DNA of 64,000 nt. It comes from VRUE01 sp963715455 (lineage in GTDB: Bacteria; Actinomycetota; Thermoleophilia; Solirubrobacterales; 70-9). The position numbers and the translations under genes were made by a program. Below the pieces are notes generated by a model, which saw nothing but the letters and a program-made list of their open reading frames with translations, was not told the origin of the DNA and did no database searches. How positions within the stretch are numbered: the stretch's first letter is position 1; the number at the start of each line of letters is the position of its first letter. Of this stretch, positions 32,726 to 42,500 are shown piece after piece. The stretch spans positions 1 to 64,000 of the forward strand of contig OY970245.1 of NCBI GenBank assembly GCA_963715455.1. Reading direction: 5' to 3'.

Positions 32726-33433
32726 ATGGAGAAGGTGGCTGACGGGGTCTGGCTGTTGCGCGGGGATTTCAGGAAGGCGATGAACGTCTACTTCCTCGAG
32801 GACGAGGGAGGCGTGGTGATGTTCGACGCCGGAACAAAGGCGATGACCAAGAAGACCCGCGCTGCGGCCGAGCAGCTCGGCGGCCTGAAGCGCGTCGTCC
32901 TCGGCCACGCCCACGGCGATCACCGCGGTACGGCGCCCTGGCTGGGGGCTCCCGTGTACTGCCATCCCGACGAGGTGGCCTACGCCGAAAGCGACGCCTG
33001 GCACTGGTCCTACCTCGACCTCTCGCAGCTGCCGGTGGCCCCGGTGCGCTGGATCTATCCCTTCTTCCTGCGCCGCTGGGACGGCGGCGCGGTGAAGATC
33101 GACGGCACGGTCGAGGAGGGCGACGAGATCGCCGGCTTCCGCGTCATCCACTTCCCCGGCCACGCGCCGGGGCTGATCGGTCTTTGGCGAGAGAGCGACC
33201 GGCTGGCGATCGTCTCCGACGTCGTCTATTTCGTCGACTCGGCGCGACTGCGGCCACTGCCGCACGGCGAGGCCAGCGTCCCCCATCCCGCCTGGGGCTG
33301 GGACCACGCCAAGGCAAGGGAATCGGTGCGCAAGCTGGCGGCGCTGGAACCGGCGGTGGTCTGCGCCGGGCACGAGGAGCCGCTGCGCGGCACGAACCTA
33401 CGCGAGACGCTGGAGCGCGCGGCGGACAAGTAG
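32726..33433 (+). CDS. MBL-fold metallo-hydrolase
   Basis: A 235-residue metallo-beta-lactamase-fold enzyme. The metal signature reads HAHGDHRG (H-x-H-x-D-H), a further His is in VIHFPGHAPG, a bridging Asp is in AIVSDVVYFVD, and the last His in CAGHEEP. This set matches glyoxalase II-like and RNase-Z-like hydrolases; the substrate is unknown. Start ATG at 32726 immediately follows the divergent small membrane gene. Confidence 0.9.
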   Translation: MEKVADGVWLLRGDFRKAMNVYFLEDEGGVVMFDAGTKAMTKKTRAAAEQLGGLKRVVLGHAHGDHRGTAPWLGAPVYCHPDEVAYAESDAWHWSYLDLSQLPVAPVRWIYPFFLRRWDGGAVKIDGTVEEGDEIAGFRVIHFPGHAPGLIGLWRESDRLAIVSDVVYFVDSARLRPLPHGEASVPHPAWGWDHAKARESVRKLAALEPAVVCAGHEEPLRGTNLRETLERAADK

Positions 33434-33485
33434 CACCGAGCCGAGGCGGCGCGCAGCGGCCACGCTGCCATAGTTTCCGCCCCTG

Positions 33486-35879
33486 ATGATCGGGACCTAC
33501 GCCTCGGCGGCGCTGATCTGCGCCGCCTCGCTGCTGGTGGGACGCGCAATCCTCGCCCTTGCCGGCGGGGGCGAGTCGCGCAACTGGCTGGCGCCGGCGG
33601 TCGGCTTCGGCACTGTGGTCACGGTCGCCGGCGTGCTGGCGCGGGTGCCCGGGCATGCGACCAGCGCAGCGCTCGGTCTGCTGGCCCTGATCGTGATCGC
33701 GGGGTTGATCCTCTGGTGGCAACCACGCCGGGGGGGCAACCGATGGCTGCGCGAAGGGGCGCTGACCGCCGGCCTCGTCGCGCTCGTTCTCGCGATCCCC
33801 TTTGCCGTCAGCGCCCGCTGGGGGATGCTGGGCGTCGGCTTCAACAACGACCTCGGCCTGCACCTGGCTTGGGCGGAGTGGCTGCGCAGCGGCCTTGGGC
33901 CGACCCCGGAAGCCGGCTACCCGCTGGGGCCGCACGCGCTGGCCGACACCGTCGCCGCGCTGCCGGGAATTGGGCTCGGCCAGGCCTTCGTCGGCCAGGT
34001 CATCGCGATCAGCGTCCTCACGGCACTGACCGCATTGGCGGCTCTGAGCGATCTCGGCCCGCTGCGGCGGGCGCTTGCCGGCGTGTTGGTCGCGGTCTCA
34101 TATCTAGGCGCCTCCTACTACGTCCAGGGCGCCTTCAAGGAGACGGCCGAGGCGCTCTTCGTCCTCGCCTTCGCCGTCTGGCTGCACACGCTCGACCGCG
34201 ACCGCCGACGGGCCGAAAACGGGCCATATAGGCCCGTTTTCGGCCCGTCGGCGGGGATGTTGCTGGTGCCGCTGGCGCTGGCGGGGGGGATTTGTTTCTC
34301 CTACAGCTTCGCCGGGCTGGCCTGGCCGGTGGGGATCCTCGTGCTCTGGGGGATGACCGTGCCCGCCGTGCGCGCTGCGCTGCGCCCGCGAGCGCTGCTG
34401 CGCGCCCTGCGCCGCCCGGCGGTATTCATGGCGATCGCTTTCCTGGCTGGCTGCGCCGTGCTGCTCACCTTTGTCGGGCCCTACGCCTTCATCCACGGCT
34501 TCAACCGCGTGGCGGGGTCGAACACCTACGGACCGGTCTCGCCGATCGAGGCGCTCGGCGTCTGGCCGGCCTCCAACTACCGCCTGAGCGCCGCCGGTGG
34601 CGCTCAGCTGACCGGCCTGGCGGCGGCGATCGGCCTGCTCGCCCTGACCTTCGGCACGGCTTGGTGGCTGCGACGGCGGGACTTCGCCGTGCCCGTCGCG
34701 CTCGGCGCCTGCGCGATCCTCTACCTCGCCGCACTCGCCGCCAGCGGCGAGTACTCGCAAGCCAAGGCGCTGATGATCGCCGCCCCCCTGGCGATGCTGG
34801 TCGCGATCCGCCCGTTGCTCTACGAGCTCGGCGGCCACAGCGTTCGCTGTTTGTCGCGCTCAGCGCAACAAACAGCGAACGCAACGGCAAGGCTTGGCTG
34901 GGGGGTGCTGGCGGTGGCGTTCGTCGGGGGGGCGATCTATTCCAGCTTGCTGGTACTGCGCGACGGGCCGGTGGGGCCGCCGGGCCACGGGGCCGAGCTG
35001 CAGAGGTTCATCCCGATCTTGCGCGGGGAACCGGTGCTCTACGCCGGCCAGGATCGCTACGCGGCCCACGAGCTGATGGGCGCCGACACCCACGTGCCGC
35101 TGGTCGAGTTCCCCGACGAAGCGGTCACGCCCAACCCGGAGAAGCCCTTCGACACCGGCAATGCCTACAGCCCGATCGACTTCGACTCCTTCTCGCATCG
35201 CACGCTCAAGGAAGTCCCTTACGTGGTCACCGGGCGCGCCGCCTGGAACAGCGAAGCGCCCGCCGGCTTCAAGCGAGTCGCCGCCACGCCTTCCTACCTG
35301 CTCTGGAAACGGATCGGGCCCCTGCCCGAGGACCGCCATGTGCTGCTCGAGGGAACCGAACCGGCGGCACGGGCGAACTGCGCCGCGCCCGAGGTTCGCA
35401 TCCTGCTCGCCAACCCCGGCCGGGCCGGGCTCTTCCCCGGCGCCGTGGTCGGCGGCAAGGATCGCTGGAGCCCGGCGCCGGCACTCGCAACGGGCGAGAG
35501 CGCCGCGCAGACGCTGCGCCTGCCGGCCGGGCGCTGGCTGCTCTCGCTGCAGTACTTCTCGCCCTTCGCGCTGACCCTCGCAGCGCCCGGCCTACGCGAG
35601 GAGTTGCCGGCGGCGCTCGACGGCCAGCGGCCGAGCACGATCAGCCTAGCCAGCGACGGTCAGTTCTGGCCGGCTGGCGAGATTCACAGCGACGGCGGGC
35701 GCCTGCGCTTCGAGATCTCGGCGGCGGAGCCGAGCACGCTGCAGCGGCTCACGGGCTACTCAGGCGAGGTCAGCCTCGGCACCCTGGTCGCCGTGCCAGA
35801 TCGCCCGCACCGCATCGTGCCGCTTGCGGCCGCTTGCGGCTCCTGGGTCGACTGGTACGAGTCGGCCGAAGCGCCCTAG
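33486..35879 (+). CDS. Large multi-spanning membrane protein, GT-C-like
   Basis: A 797-residue protein. About eleven hydrophobic segments fill residues 1-500, the rest is an outside domain. Residues ~118-150 (NNDLGLHLAWAEWLRSGLGPTP) lie in the first long loop and carry acidic residues as in GT-C glycosyltransferases, so a lipid-linked sugar transferase is a fair guess but unproven. Two perfect hairpins lie inside the gene (34202-34254, 24-bp stem; 34840-34882, 15-bp stem). Its TAG stop is in the 6-bp target duplication of the IS481-type element, which therefore did not truncate it. Confidence 0.72.
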   Translation: MIGTYASAALICAASLLVGRAILALAGGGESRNWLAPAVGFGTVVTVAGVLARVPGHATSAALGLLALIVIAGLILWWQPRRGGNRWLREGALTAGLVALVLAIPFAVSARWGMLGVGFNNDLGLHLAWAEWLRSGLGPTPEAGYPLGPHALADTVAALPGIGLGQAFVGQVIAISVLTALTALAALSDLGPLRRALAGVLVAVSYLGASYYVQGAFKETAEALFVLAFAVWLHTLDRDRRRAENGPYRPVFGPSAGMLLVPLALAGGICFSYSFAGLAWPVGILVLWGMTVPAVRAALRPRALLRALRRPAVFMAIAFLAGCAVLLTFVGPYAFIHGFNRVAGSNTYGPVSPIEALGVWPASNYRLSAAGGAQLTGLAAAIGLLALTFGTAWWLRRRDFAVPVALGACAILYLAALAASGEYSQAKALMIAAPLAMLVAIRPLLYELGGHSVRCLSRSAQQTANATARLGWGVLAVAFVGGAIYSSLLVLRDGPVGPPGHGAELQRFIPILRGEPVLYAGQDRYAAHELMGADTHVPLVEFPDEAVTPNPEKPFDTGNAYSPIDFDSFSHRTLKEVPYVVTGRAAWNSEAPAGFKRVAATPSYLLWKRIGPLPEDRHVLLEGTEPAARANCAAPEVRILLANPGRAGLFPGAVVGGKDRWSPAPALATGESAAQTLRLPAGRWLLSLQYFSPFALTLAAPGLREELPAALDGQRPSTISLASDGQFWPAGEIHSDGGRLRFEISAAEPSTLQRLTGYSGEVSLGTLVAVPDRPHRIVPLAAACGSWVDWYESAEAP
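34202..34254. repeat. Perfect 24-bp hairpin inside a gene
   Basis: Left arm 34202-34225 pairs without mismatch to 34231-34254 around the loop ATATA. The outer 15 bases (CCGCCGACGGGCCGA) differ at one position from the outer arm of the repeat at 53323. It encodes RRRAENGPYRPVFGPSAG in the host protein, in a loop between membrane segments. Confidence 0.8.
34840..34882. repeat. Second long hairpin inside the same gene
   Basis: GCGTTCGCTGTTTGT (34840-34854) pairs perfectly with ACAAACAGCGAACGC (34868-34882); inside, after a C/A mismatch, GCGC pairs GCGC around TCA. Its arms are unlike those of the repeat at 34202. It encodes HSVRCLSRSAQQTANATA, a polar insert between membrane helices. Confidence 0.78.
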
Positions 35880-35880
35880 G

Positions 35881-36951
35881 TGTAATTCCTAAGCACGTTG
35901 TTCATCCGGACCTCCTTGGAGGCTGGGGGTGTCGAAGCCACCCAGATCCAAGGAGGACACCGGATGAAGCTGCACGCTAACGCGCCGCTCGGCCCGAAGG
36001 GAAGGGCGGTGATGGCCCGCCGCGTCGTCGAGGACGGGCTCACGCTCACGGAGGCGGCCGAGGCCGCCGGAGTGAGCGTGAGGACGGCGGGAAAGTGGGC
36101 CCGCCGCTACCGCGCCGAAGGCGAGGCTGGACTGGTTGACCGCAGCTCCGCCCCCGCCACCGTCCACAACGTCACCCCAGCAGATCGTGTCGAGGCGATC
36201 GCCGCACTGCGCCGCCTGCGACTCACCGGACCCGAGATCGCCGAGCTACTCGAGATGGCGACCTCGACTGTCTCAGCGGTGTTGAAGAGGATCGGGCTGG
36301 GCAAACTGAGCCGGCTCGAGCCAGCCGAGCCGATCCAACGCTACGAGCGCACTCGTCCCGGCGAGCTGATCCACATCGACGTCAAGAAGCTGGGTCGGAT
36401 CGTGGGCGGTGCCGGGCACAGAATCGTCGGTCGCCAGGGGCAAGGCCACAACCCAAGGAGAACCGATGACTCGGGCGTGCCCCGCAAGCAGATCGGCTGG
36501 GAGTGCGTCCACGTCTGTGTCGACGATGCCACCCGCCTCGCCTACGTCGAGGTTCTCCCCGACGAGAAGGCGCCCACTGCGATCGGCTTCCTGGGGCGAG
36601 CGATCTCCTTTTACCGCTCCCACGGCATCGCGGTCGAGCGGCTGATGACCGATAACGGCTCCGCCTATCGCTCCACGAGGCACGCCCTCGCCTGCCGGCG
36701 CTTGGGGATCAAACACATTCGCACTCGGCCCTACCGGCCCCAGACCAACGGCAAGGCCGAGCGCTTCATCCGCACGATGCTGCGTGAGTGGGCATACGCC
36801 GCCGTCTACGGCAGCTCGCCCGAGAGGGCCGCAGCCCTCTCGGGATGGATCGAGCGCTACAACTTCAGGCGAAGACATGGCGCCCTCGGTCACCGGCCGC
36901 CGATCGCTCGGCTGCGGGAGCTGAGCGGGAACAACGTGGCTGGCATCTACA
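35881..36951 (+). mobile_element. IS481-type insertion sequence
   Basis: A 1071-bp element with imperfect inverted ends (about 17 of 23 bp: TGTAattcCtAagCACGTTGTTC and its partner), starting TGT and ending ACA. It is flanked on both sides by CCTAGG (35875-35880 and 36952-36957), a 6-bp target duplication. One intact transposase gene fills it. The leader holds a hairpin that covers the ribosome site and start codon. Perfect target repeats and an open gene suggest a recent insertion. Confidence 0.87.
35901..35968 (+). promoter_or_regulatory. Hairpin hiding the transposase SD and start
   Basis: TTCATCCGG (35901-35909) pairs with CCGGATGAA (35960-35968, containing the ATG), and CCTCCTTGGA (35911-35920) pairs with TCCAAGGAGG (35947-35956, the ribosome site). 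Transcripts that read in from outside would fold this way and be poorly translated, as known for several transposase genes. Confidence 0.75.
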
Positions 36952-36956
36952 CCTAG
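35964..36956 (+). CDS. IS481-type transposase
   Basis: A 330-residue DDE transposase starting MKLHANAPLGPKGRAVM at ATG 35964 (AAGGAGG upstream). Residues 10-60 form the first helix-turn-helix (TLTEAAEAAGVSVRTAGKWARRY), and 60-110 a second HTH. The integrase core follows: D in LIHIDVKKLGR, D in CVDDATRLAY to MTDNGSAY, and E in PQTNGKAERFIRTM (DDE). The C-terminal block RYNFRRRHGALGHRPP is typical of the family. The stop codon lies in the right target repeat, just outside the IS end. Confidence 0.94.
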   Translation: MKLHANAPLGPKGRAVMARRVVEDGLTLTEAAEAAGVSVRTAGKWARRYRAEGEAGLVDRSSAPATVHNVTPADRVEAIAALRRLRLTGPEIAELLEMATSTVSAVLKRIGLGKLSRLEPAEPIQRYERTRPGELIHIDVKKLGRIVGGAGHRIVGRQGQGHNPRRTDDSGVPRKQIGWECVHVCVDDATRLAYVEVLPDEKAPTAIGFLGRAISFYRSHGIAVERLMTDNGSAYRSTRHALACRRLGIKHIRTRPYRPQTNGKAERFIRTMLREWAYAAVYGSSPERAAALSGWIERYNFRRRHGALGHRPPIARLRELSGNNVAGIYT

Positions 36957-37876
36957 GAGGCGGCCTTCGCCGTCATGCGGTCCGGGCTGACCCGCACGAC
37001 GTCCCAGGCCAAGCCGACGCGCTCGAGGCTGTCGATGACGAGCGCCGAGATGTCGAGCTGCCAGCGGCCGAGGCCGTGGGTGGAGGAGGTGGGGAAGGCG
37101 TGGTGGTTGTTGTGCCAGGCCTCGCCGAGGGTGGGGATCGCGATCAGGGCCAGGTTGCGCGACTCGTCGCTGGTCTCGAAGTCGCGCTTGCCGAAGACGT
37201 GGCAGAGCGAGTTGATGCTGTAGGTGAAGTGGTGGAGGACGAAGACGCGCACGAGGCCGCCCCAGAGCAGGCCGGTGAAGGCGGCGAAGAGGGTGCCGCC
37301 GATCACCCAGCCGAGCGCGAAGGGCAGCAGCAGGCCACCGATTGCCCAGAGCAGGAAGGTCCGATCGACCCAGCTGATCACCGGGTCCTCGATCAGGTCG
37401 GGGGCGAAGCGTTCCTTGTTGCCGCGCTGCGTGTGGATGAAGAGCCAGCCCATGTGAGCGTGGAAGAGGCCGCGCATGGCACCGCTCCAGCCGTGTCCAT
37501 GGTCGACGTGGGGGCTATGCGGATCGCCCTCTTCGTCGGAGAAGGCGTGGTGCTTGCGATGGTCGGCAACCCAGGAGATCACCGGGCCCTCGATCGCCGC
37601 AGAGCCGAGGATGGCGAGCAGTCCGTGCAGCCACTTCGTGGTCTTGAAGCTGCGGTGGGTGAGGTGGCGATGGAAGCCCACCGTGATCCCCAGGCCGGTG
37701 AACAAGTACATGCCGGCGAAGAGGAGGACGTCGCTCCAGTGCAGGGCCTCGCCCCACACCTGCCAGGCGGCCAGGCCGATGGCGACGAAGGGGACCAGCG
37801 TCACCAGGCCGGTGATGATGCGATCGCGCGTCTCGTTGGCGACCGGCTGGATGTCTGATGGAAGAGGTCCTGCCAC
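36953..37876 (-). CDS. Acyl-CoA/lipid delta-9-type desaturase
   Basis: A 307-residue integral membrane di-iron desaturase. All three His boxes are present: HRHLTH at 69-74, HRKHH at 106-110, and HNNHH near 258-262, with four membrane helices arranged as in stearoyl-CoA desaturases. It introduces a cis double bond into fatty acyl chains. The C-terminal stop overlaps the IS target repeat on the minus strand. It is divergent from the cyclopropane synthase gene; the product of this enzyme is the substrate of that one. Confidence 0.94.
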   Translation of the reverse strand: MAGPLPSDIQPVANETRDRIITGLVTLVPFVAIGLAAWQVWGEALHWSDVLLFAGMYLFTGLGITVGFHRHLTHRSFKTTKWLHGLLAILGSAAIEGPVISWVADHRKHHAFSDEEGDPHSPHVDHGHGWSGAMRGLFHAHMGWLFIHTQRGNKERFAPDLIEDPVISWVDRTFLLWAIGGLLLPFALGWVIGGTLFAAFTGLLWGGLVRVFVLHHFTYSINSLCHVFGKRDFETSDESRNLALIAIPTLGEAWHNNHHAFPTSSTHGLGRWQLDISALVIDSLERVGLAWDVVRVSPDRMTAKAAS

Positions 37877-37946
37877 GCATGACGATCATACGCGTGCGTT
37901 CTCCAGCTGGGCAGCCAGGGACCTTTGGGGGATAGTCTCAGGGTTG

Positions 37947-39152
37947 ATGGCCTTCGCCAGTACCGCACCGCTGCGCCGCGAGATCGAAGCGCGGATCCCG
38001 GAGCGGCCCTTCACGATCGAGTTCTGGGACGGGACGCGCCTGCCGGCCACGGGCGATGTGGGGCCAACCTTTTACGTGCGCTCTCCGCGGGCTGCCGCGC
38101 ACGCGCTGCGAGCGCCGGGACAGCTTGGCCTGGGCCGCGCCTACGTCAGCGGCGAGCTCGAGGTCGACGACATCGACTCCGTAATCGAGCTGCTCGACGG
38201 CTGGCAGCCGCCGTCGCTGGATGGCGGCGACCGGGCACGCCTGTTGCTGGGTGCCGTGCGCGCCGCCGGCCTCACCCGGCCGCCGCGCCGGCCGGCCGCC
38301 GAGCTGCGCCCCAGCGGGCACCGCCACAGCAAGGAGCGCGACGCGCAAGCGGTGCGCCACCACTACGACGTCTCCAACGAATTCTTCTCGCTCTTCCTCG
38401 ACGATTCGATGACCTACAGCTGCGCGATCTTCTCGCGCGGCGCCCAGACCCTGGAGGAGGCCCAGGAGGAGAAGCTCGAGACGGTCGCCCGCAAGCTGGC
38501 GCTGAAGGAGGGTGACCGGGTGCTGGACGTGGGCTGCGGCTGGGGCAGCTTCCCCCTCTGGGCGGCAACTCAACACGGCGCCAGCGTGCTCGGCATCACC
38601 CTCTCCCCTCCCCAGGCCGAGCGCGCCCGGCAGCGGGCCGAGGTGGCCGGGGTCGCCGACCGGGTCGAGATCCGCGTCATGGACTACCGCGATCTCGCCG
38701 GCGAGCGCTTCGACGCGATCGCCAGCATCGGCATGGTCGAGCACGTCGGCGCGAGCCAGATCGACGTCTACGCGCGCACGCTCGCCGGCCTGCTCGAGCC
38801 CGGCGGCCGCCTGCTCAACCACGGCATCGCCCGTCTGCGCCACACCGACCCCGAGGCCGGCCCCTTCTCGGAGCGCTACGTCTTCCCCGATGCCGAACCG
38901 CTGCACCTCTCGCGCGTGCTGCTCGCCCTCGAGCGGGCCGGCTTCTACACCCGCCACGTCGAGGAGTTCGGCGACGACTACGCCGAGACCCTGCGCCACT
39001 GGGCTCGTCGTCTCGACGAAAACCTGGACGATGCGGTGCGCCTTGCGGGGCCCGAACGGGTGCGCGTCTGGCGCCTCTACCTGCGCATGGCACGCAACGG
39101 CTTCGAGAACGGCTTCCTCTCGATCTACCAGGCGCGCTGCAGCTTCGGCTGA
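37947..39152 (+). CDS. cfa: Cyclopropane-fatty-acyl-phospholipid synthase
   Basis: A 401-residue SAM-dependent enzyme using the ATG at 37947; the extra upstream frame is a shadow of the desaturase gene. Residues ~1-100 form the N-terminal lipid-binding part, and the SAM motif VLDVGCGWGSFPLWAA lies near residue 191, after DDSMTYSCAIF, a CFA-synthase signature. It methylenates cis double bonds of membrane lipids. Located 70 bp from the divergent desaturase, so both may share a control region. Confidence 0.93.
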   Translation: MAFASTAPLRREIEARIPERPFTIEFWDGTRLPATGDVGPTFYVRSPRAAAHALRAPGQLGLGRAYVSGELEVDDIDSVIELLDGWQPPSLDGGDRARLLLGAVRAAGLTRPPRRPAAELRPSGHRHSKERDAQAVRHHYDVSNEFFSLFLDDSMTYSCAIFSRGAQTLEEAQEEKLETVARKLALKEGDRVLDVGCGWGSFPLWAATQHGASVLGITLSPPQAERARQRAEVAGVADRVEIRVMDYRDLAGERFDAIASIGMVEHVGASQIDVYARTLAGLLEPGGRLLNHGIARLRHTDPEAGPFSERYVFPDAEPLHLSRVLLALERAGFYTRHVEEFGDDYAETLRHWARRLDENLDDAVRLAGPERVRVWRLYLRMARNGFENGFLSIYQARCSFG

Positions 39153-39215
39153 CCGGCTCGCTTAACCAAAGCTCCTACCCAGTCCTCCATAAACGAGCTA
39201 GTTTGTCGTGCAGGG

Positions 39216-39506
39216 ATGGGCGGAACGCAGGTCCGATCGCACTGGCTCGAGGTGATTGCCGATCCGGTGCGCCTGCAGATCGTGCGCTCGCTGAGCCAGG
39301 TCCAAGAGGCCACCGCGGCGGAGCTCGCCGCCGGCAGCCCGGCCAGCTATCAGACCCTGCGCCGCCACCTGGAGGCACTCGAGGCCAGTGGGGTGATCGA
39401 AGCGATGCAGGGGACGAGCCACGGCGAGAGCGGTCGGCCAGCGATGCGCTTCAGGCTCAGGCCGGAGGTGCGTCAGGGCGTACGCTCCGCCGACGCGGCC
39501 AACTAG
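39216..39506 (+). CDS. ArsR-type winged-helix regulator
   Basis: A 96-residue protein with a winged helix: HWLEVIADPVRLQIVRSLSQVQEATAAELAAGSPASYQTLRRHLEALEASGVIE. It lacks the metal-binding Cys set of ArsR/SmtB. It lies 63 bp after cfa and its last 50 bases overlap the 3' end of the convergent MmpL gene. Its target may be one of these neighbours. Confidence 0.82.
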   Translation: MGGTQVRSHWLEVIADPVRLQIVRSLSQVQEATAAELAAGSPASYQTLRRHLEALEASGVIEAMQGTSHGESGRPAMRFRLRPEVRQGVRSADAAN

Positions 39507-42500
39507 GCATCCACCAGCTCCACTTCCCCAGCCAGCTCATCACCGCCGGGATGATCACCAGCCTGATGACGAAGGCGTCGATCAGCACGGCGATCGCCTG
39601 AGCAACGCCGAAGTTGCGCAGCTGAATCGAGTCCGAGACGGAGAAGGCGAGGAAGACCGAGACCATGATCAGCGCTGCGCCGGTGATCACATGGGCGGTG
39701 CGATCGAGCCCGTTGCGCAGGGCCGCCGCCGGCGAGCCGGTGCGCTCGTACTCTTCTCGCATGCGGGCGAAGACGAAGACCTCGTAGTCGATCGCCAGGC
39801 CGAACATGACCATCATCGTCGCTGGGACGACCGTCGCGTCGACGTAGCCGGGGCCGCCGAGCAACGAGCCGTTGAAAAGCAGCGCCAGCGCCCCGAGGCT
39901 GGCACTGACCGTGAGCGCGTTGAGCGCCGCGGCGACGAAGGGCATCGTCAGCGAGCGCATCACCGGGATGAGGATCAGCAGGCTGACCAGGGAGAGTGCC
40001 AGGCGCATCAGCGGGGCGCGGTCGCGGATCTCTTCGTTGAGGGTGATCTGGTTGGGGCCCATTCCCCCGACGACCACTTCGGTACCGGTCTGCTTGGCGA
40101 GCTCGTCAGCCTCGCCTTCGATCCGAGTCAACGTCTCGGCCGCCGCCGGGCCGGTCGGATCATCGCGGGGCACAACCAGCATGCGGGCGTTGTTGCCGCC
40201 TCGATCGAGGTTGACGAGGAAGCCGAGCTGATCGCGTTGCTGCGCTGGGGTGCCATCGAGGCTGGCGAGCACGAAGTACCCCGATTTGAAGAGCCCCGGC
40301 GAGCGGTCCTGCAGCTGGTCGAGCTGTGAGCCGCCCTGCGCTTGGCGACCGCGGGCGAGGCCGGTGCCGATGCGGTCCAGCGCGCCGACGAGCAGGCCGG
40401 TTTTCTGGGCACCACTGCCGAGGCCCTCGCTGAGCCGAGTCGAGCCATCCTCGAGCAGGCCCAACCCGCCGGCGAGGCGCGCGGCTCCCTGGCTGAGCTG
40501 GGAGAGGGCCGGAGAGAGCTGTTCGCCGCCACGGTCAAGGGCGCCAAGACCGTTCGAGAGCTCTTGGCTGCCGTCGGCGAGACGCTGCAAGCCACGATCG
40601 AGTTGCGCCGAGGCGTCGGCCAGCTTTTCCATGCCCTTGGTTGCCCGACGCCCTTTACGGTCGAGCTGATCGGCCAGGTACAGATCGACCTCGAACTGCC
40701 CTTCGGCGGATTCGACCCCGGCGGCGACGCCGTCATAGGCGGGGTCGGGCTGCTCGCCGCTGGCCGGGTCGGTGCCGCTCAATCGCAGGAGAGCCGTTTC
40801 GACGGCCCGCAGCGTCGTCGCGTATTCGGGGTCCGCCTTGCCCGCCGTCATCTGCCGCAGCGCGGCGAGCGCGCTGGCGAGCTGCGCTTCGGCCTCATCC
40901 AGGGGCGCGTGCAGCGCGCCGAGCCGTTCGTTGCCGGAACGGCTCGCGTTGCGCAGTAGGCGGGCGCTGCCGGCCAAGCTGCCGGTCTGCTCGCTGGCTC
41001 GCTCGAGCGCACCGGCAAGCTGCCCAGCGCCACCGCTTGCCTTGCTCGCACCGCGAGCCAGCTGGCCACCGCCCTCGCTGCTGCGTTCGAGCCCTTCGCT
41101 CAATCGCTGCGAGCCGCTGCTCGTGGCTTGCAACCCGGCCGCAAGGGCCCCGGCGCCCTCGTCGGCGGCGCCCAGCCCAGTGCCGAGGGCGCTCGAGCCG
41201 CGCGCCGCCGCGCGCAAGCCGCGGCTACCGAACGCCGCACCCCTGTGGACCTTGGCGATGCCGGCTTCAAGCCGGTCGAGGCCCCGTTCCTGGGCGATGA
41301 GCGTCTCTTCGACGCCGCGCAACTGACGGGCGCCCTGCTCGATCCTGGCGAACCCGGCCATGCTCTCCACCCCGGGGTCCGCTTCGACACGGCGCTGGAA
41401 GGCTGCTAGAGCACGCAGGCGCTCGGCCGTGGTGACCGGCTCCCCCCGCCCGTTCATGATCACTTCCGTCGGCGCGGCCCAGCCCGGGCCGAGCGCCTCT
41501 TCAACTTCTTCGAGCTGTTGGCGACCACCGTTCCCGGACGGCAGGAGGGCGAGGTTGGTGGCAGCCGAGTCGAGGTTGAAGGCGAGGCTGGAGAGCACGA
41601 CCAGGGCAAGCGTGATGGCGACCACGGCGCGCGGCCGGCTTGCAATTCGCTTCGACCAGCGCAGCGCGGCGCCCTCAGTGCGCGCGCGGCGCCGCAACGA
41701 CCAGCGCTCGAGGTTGTCGCCGAGCACCGCCAGCAGGGCGGGGGTCACGCAGATCGCCGAGATCATGCTCAGCAGGGTCGCGACGATCACCGCGATCGCC
41801 ACCGAGCGCACGGCAACACCGGGAAGGATCAGGGAGGAGACGACCATCGCGACGATCAATCCGCAGCCCGCCGGCAGGACCGAGCGGGCGGTGGCCGCGC
41901 CGGTGACCCGCGCAGCCTCGATGGGATCCGCTCCGGGTTCTCGCTCGCGGAAGCGCGAGACGACGAGCAGTGAGTAGTCGACGCCCAGCGCCAGGCCCAT
42001 CATGCCGACGATGGCGAGGGCAAAGAGGTCGATCTCGACGAAGCCGGTCAGCAGGCCGATCACCCCACGCGAGGCGATCACCACGGCTCCACCGATGATC
42101 AGCGGCAGGAGCGCCGCGACAACCGACCGGAAGACGAGCAGCAGGACGATGAGCAGCACCGGCCCGGCGATCTTCTCGCCGGCTTGCGCCGATTCCTCGC
42201 CGGCGGCCCGCACCGTCTCGGCGAGCATCGGCATACCGGCGATGCTGGCTCGGACCGGGTCGCGCACGCTAGCGCCGACCTGCTTCTCGACGGGGGCCAG
42301 GGCTTCGGTCGCTTCGTCCTCACCGTCAGTTTCGGCGCGCACGACCAGTGCGGCGATGCCCGGCTCGGGCCGCAAACCGCCGACCGCTGCCCCGCTCGAC
42401 CAAGGTGAGATGACGAGCATCTGCGGCACCGTGCTGAGCCGATCGGCGAGCCTGCGCCCCTGGCGCTCGACTGCCTCCTGTGGGCCCCGCAGCACGACCA

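Noticed and set aside
34202..34254. Intrinsic terminator
   Set aside because: It lies deep inside an open reading frame that continues for 540 codons, and no T-run follows.
34292..35980. 562-codon plus-strand frame overlapping the 797-aa gene
   Set aside because: Arg/Ala/Gly-rich shadow frame; the main frame has membrane helices and the right codon pattern.
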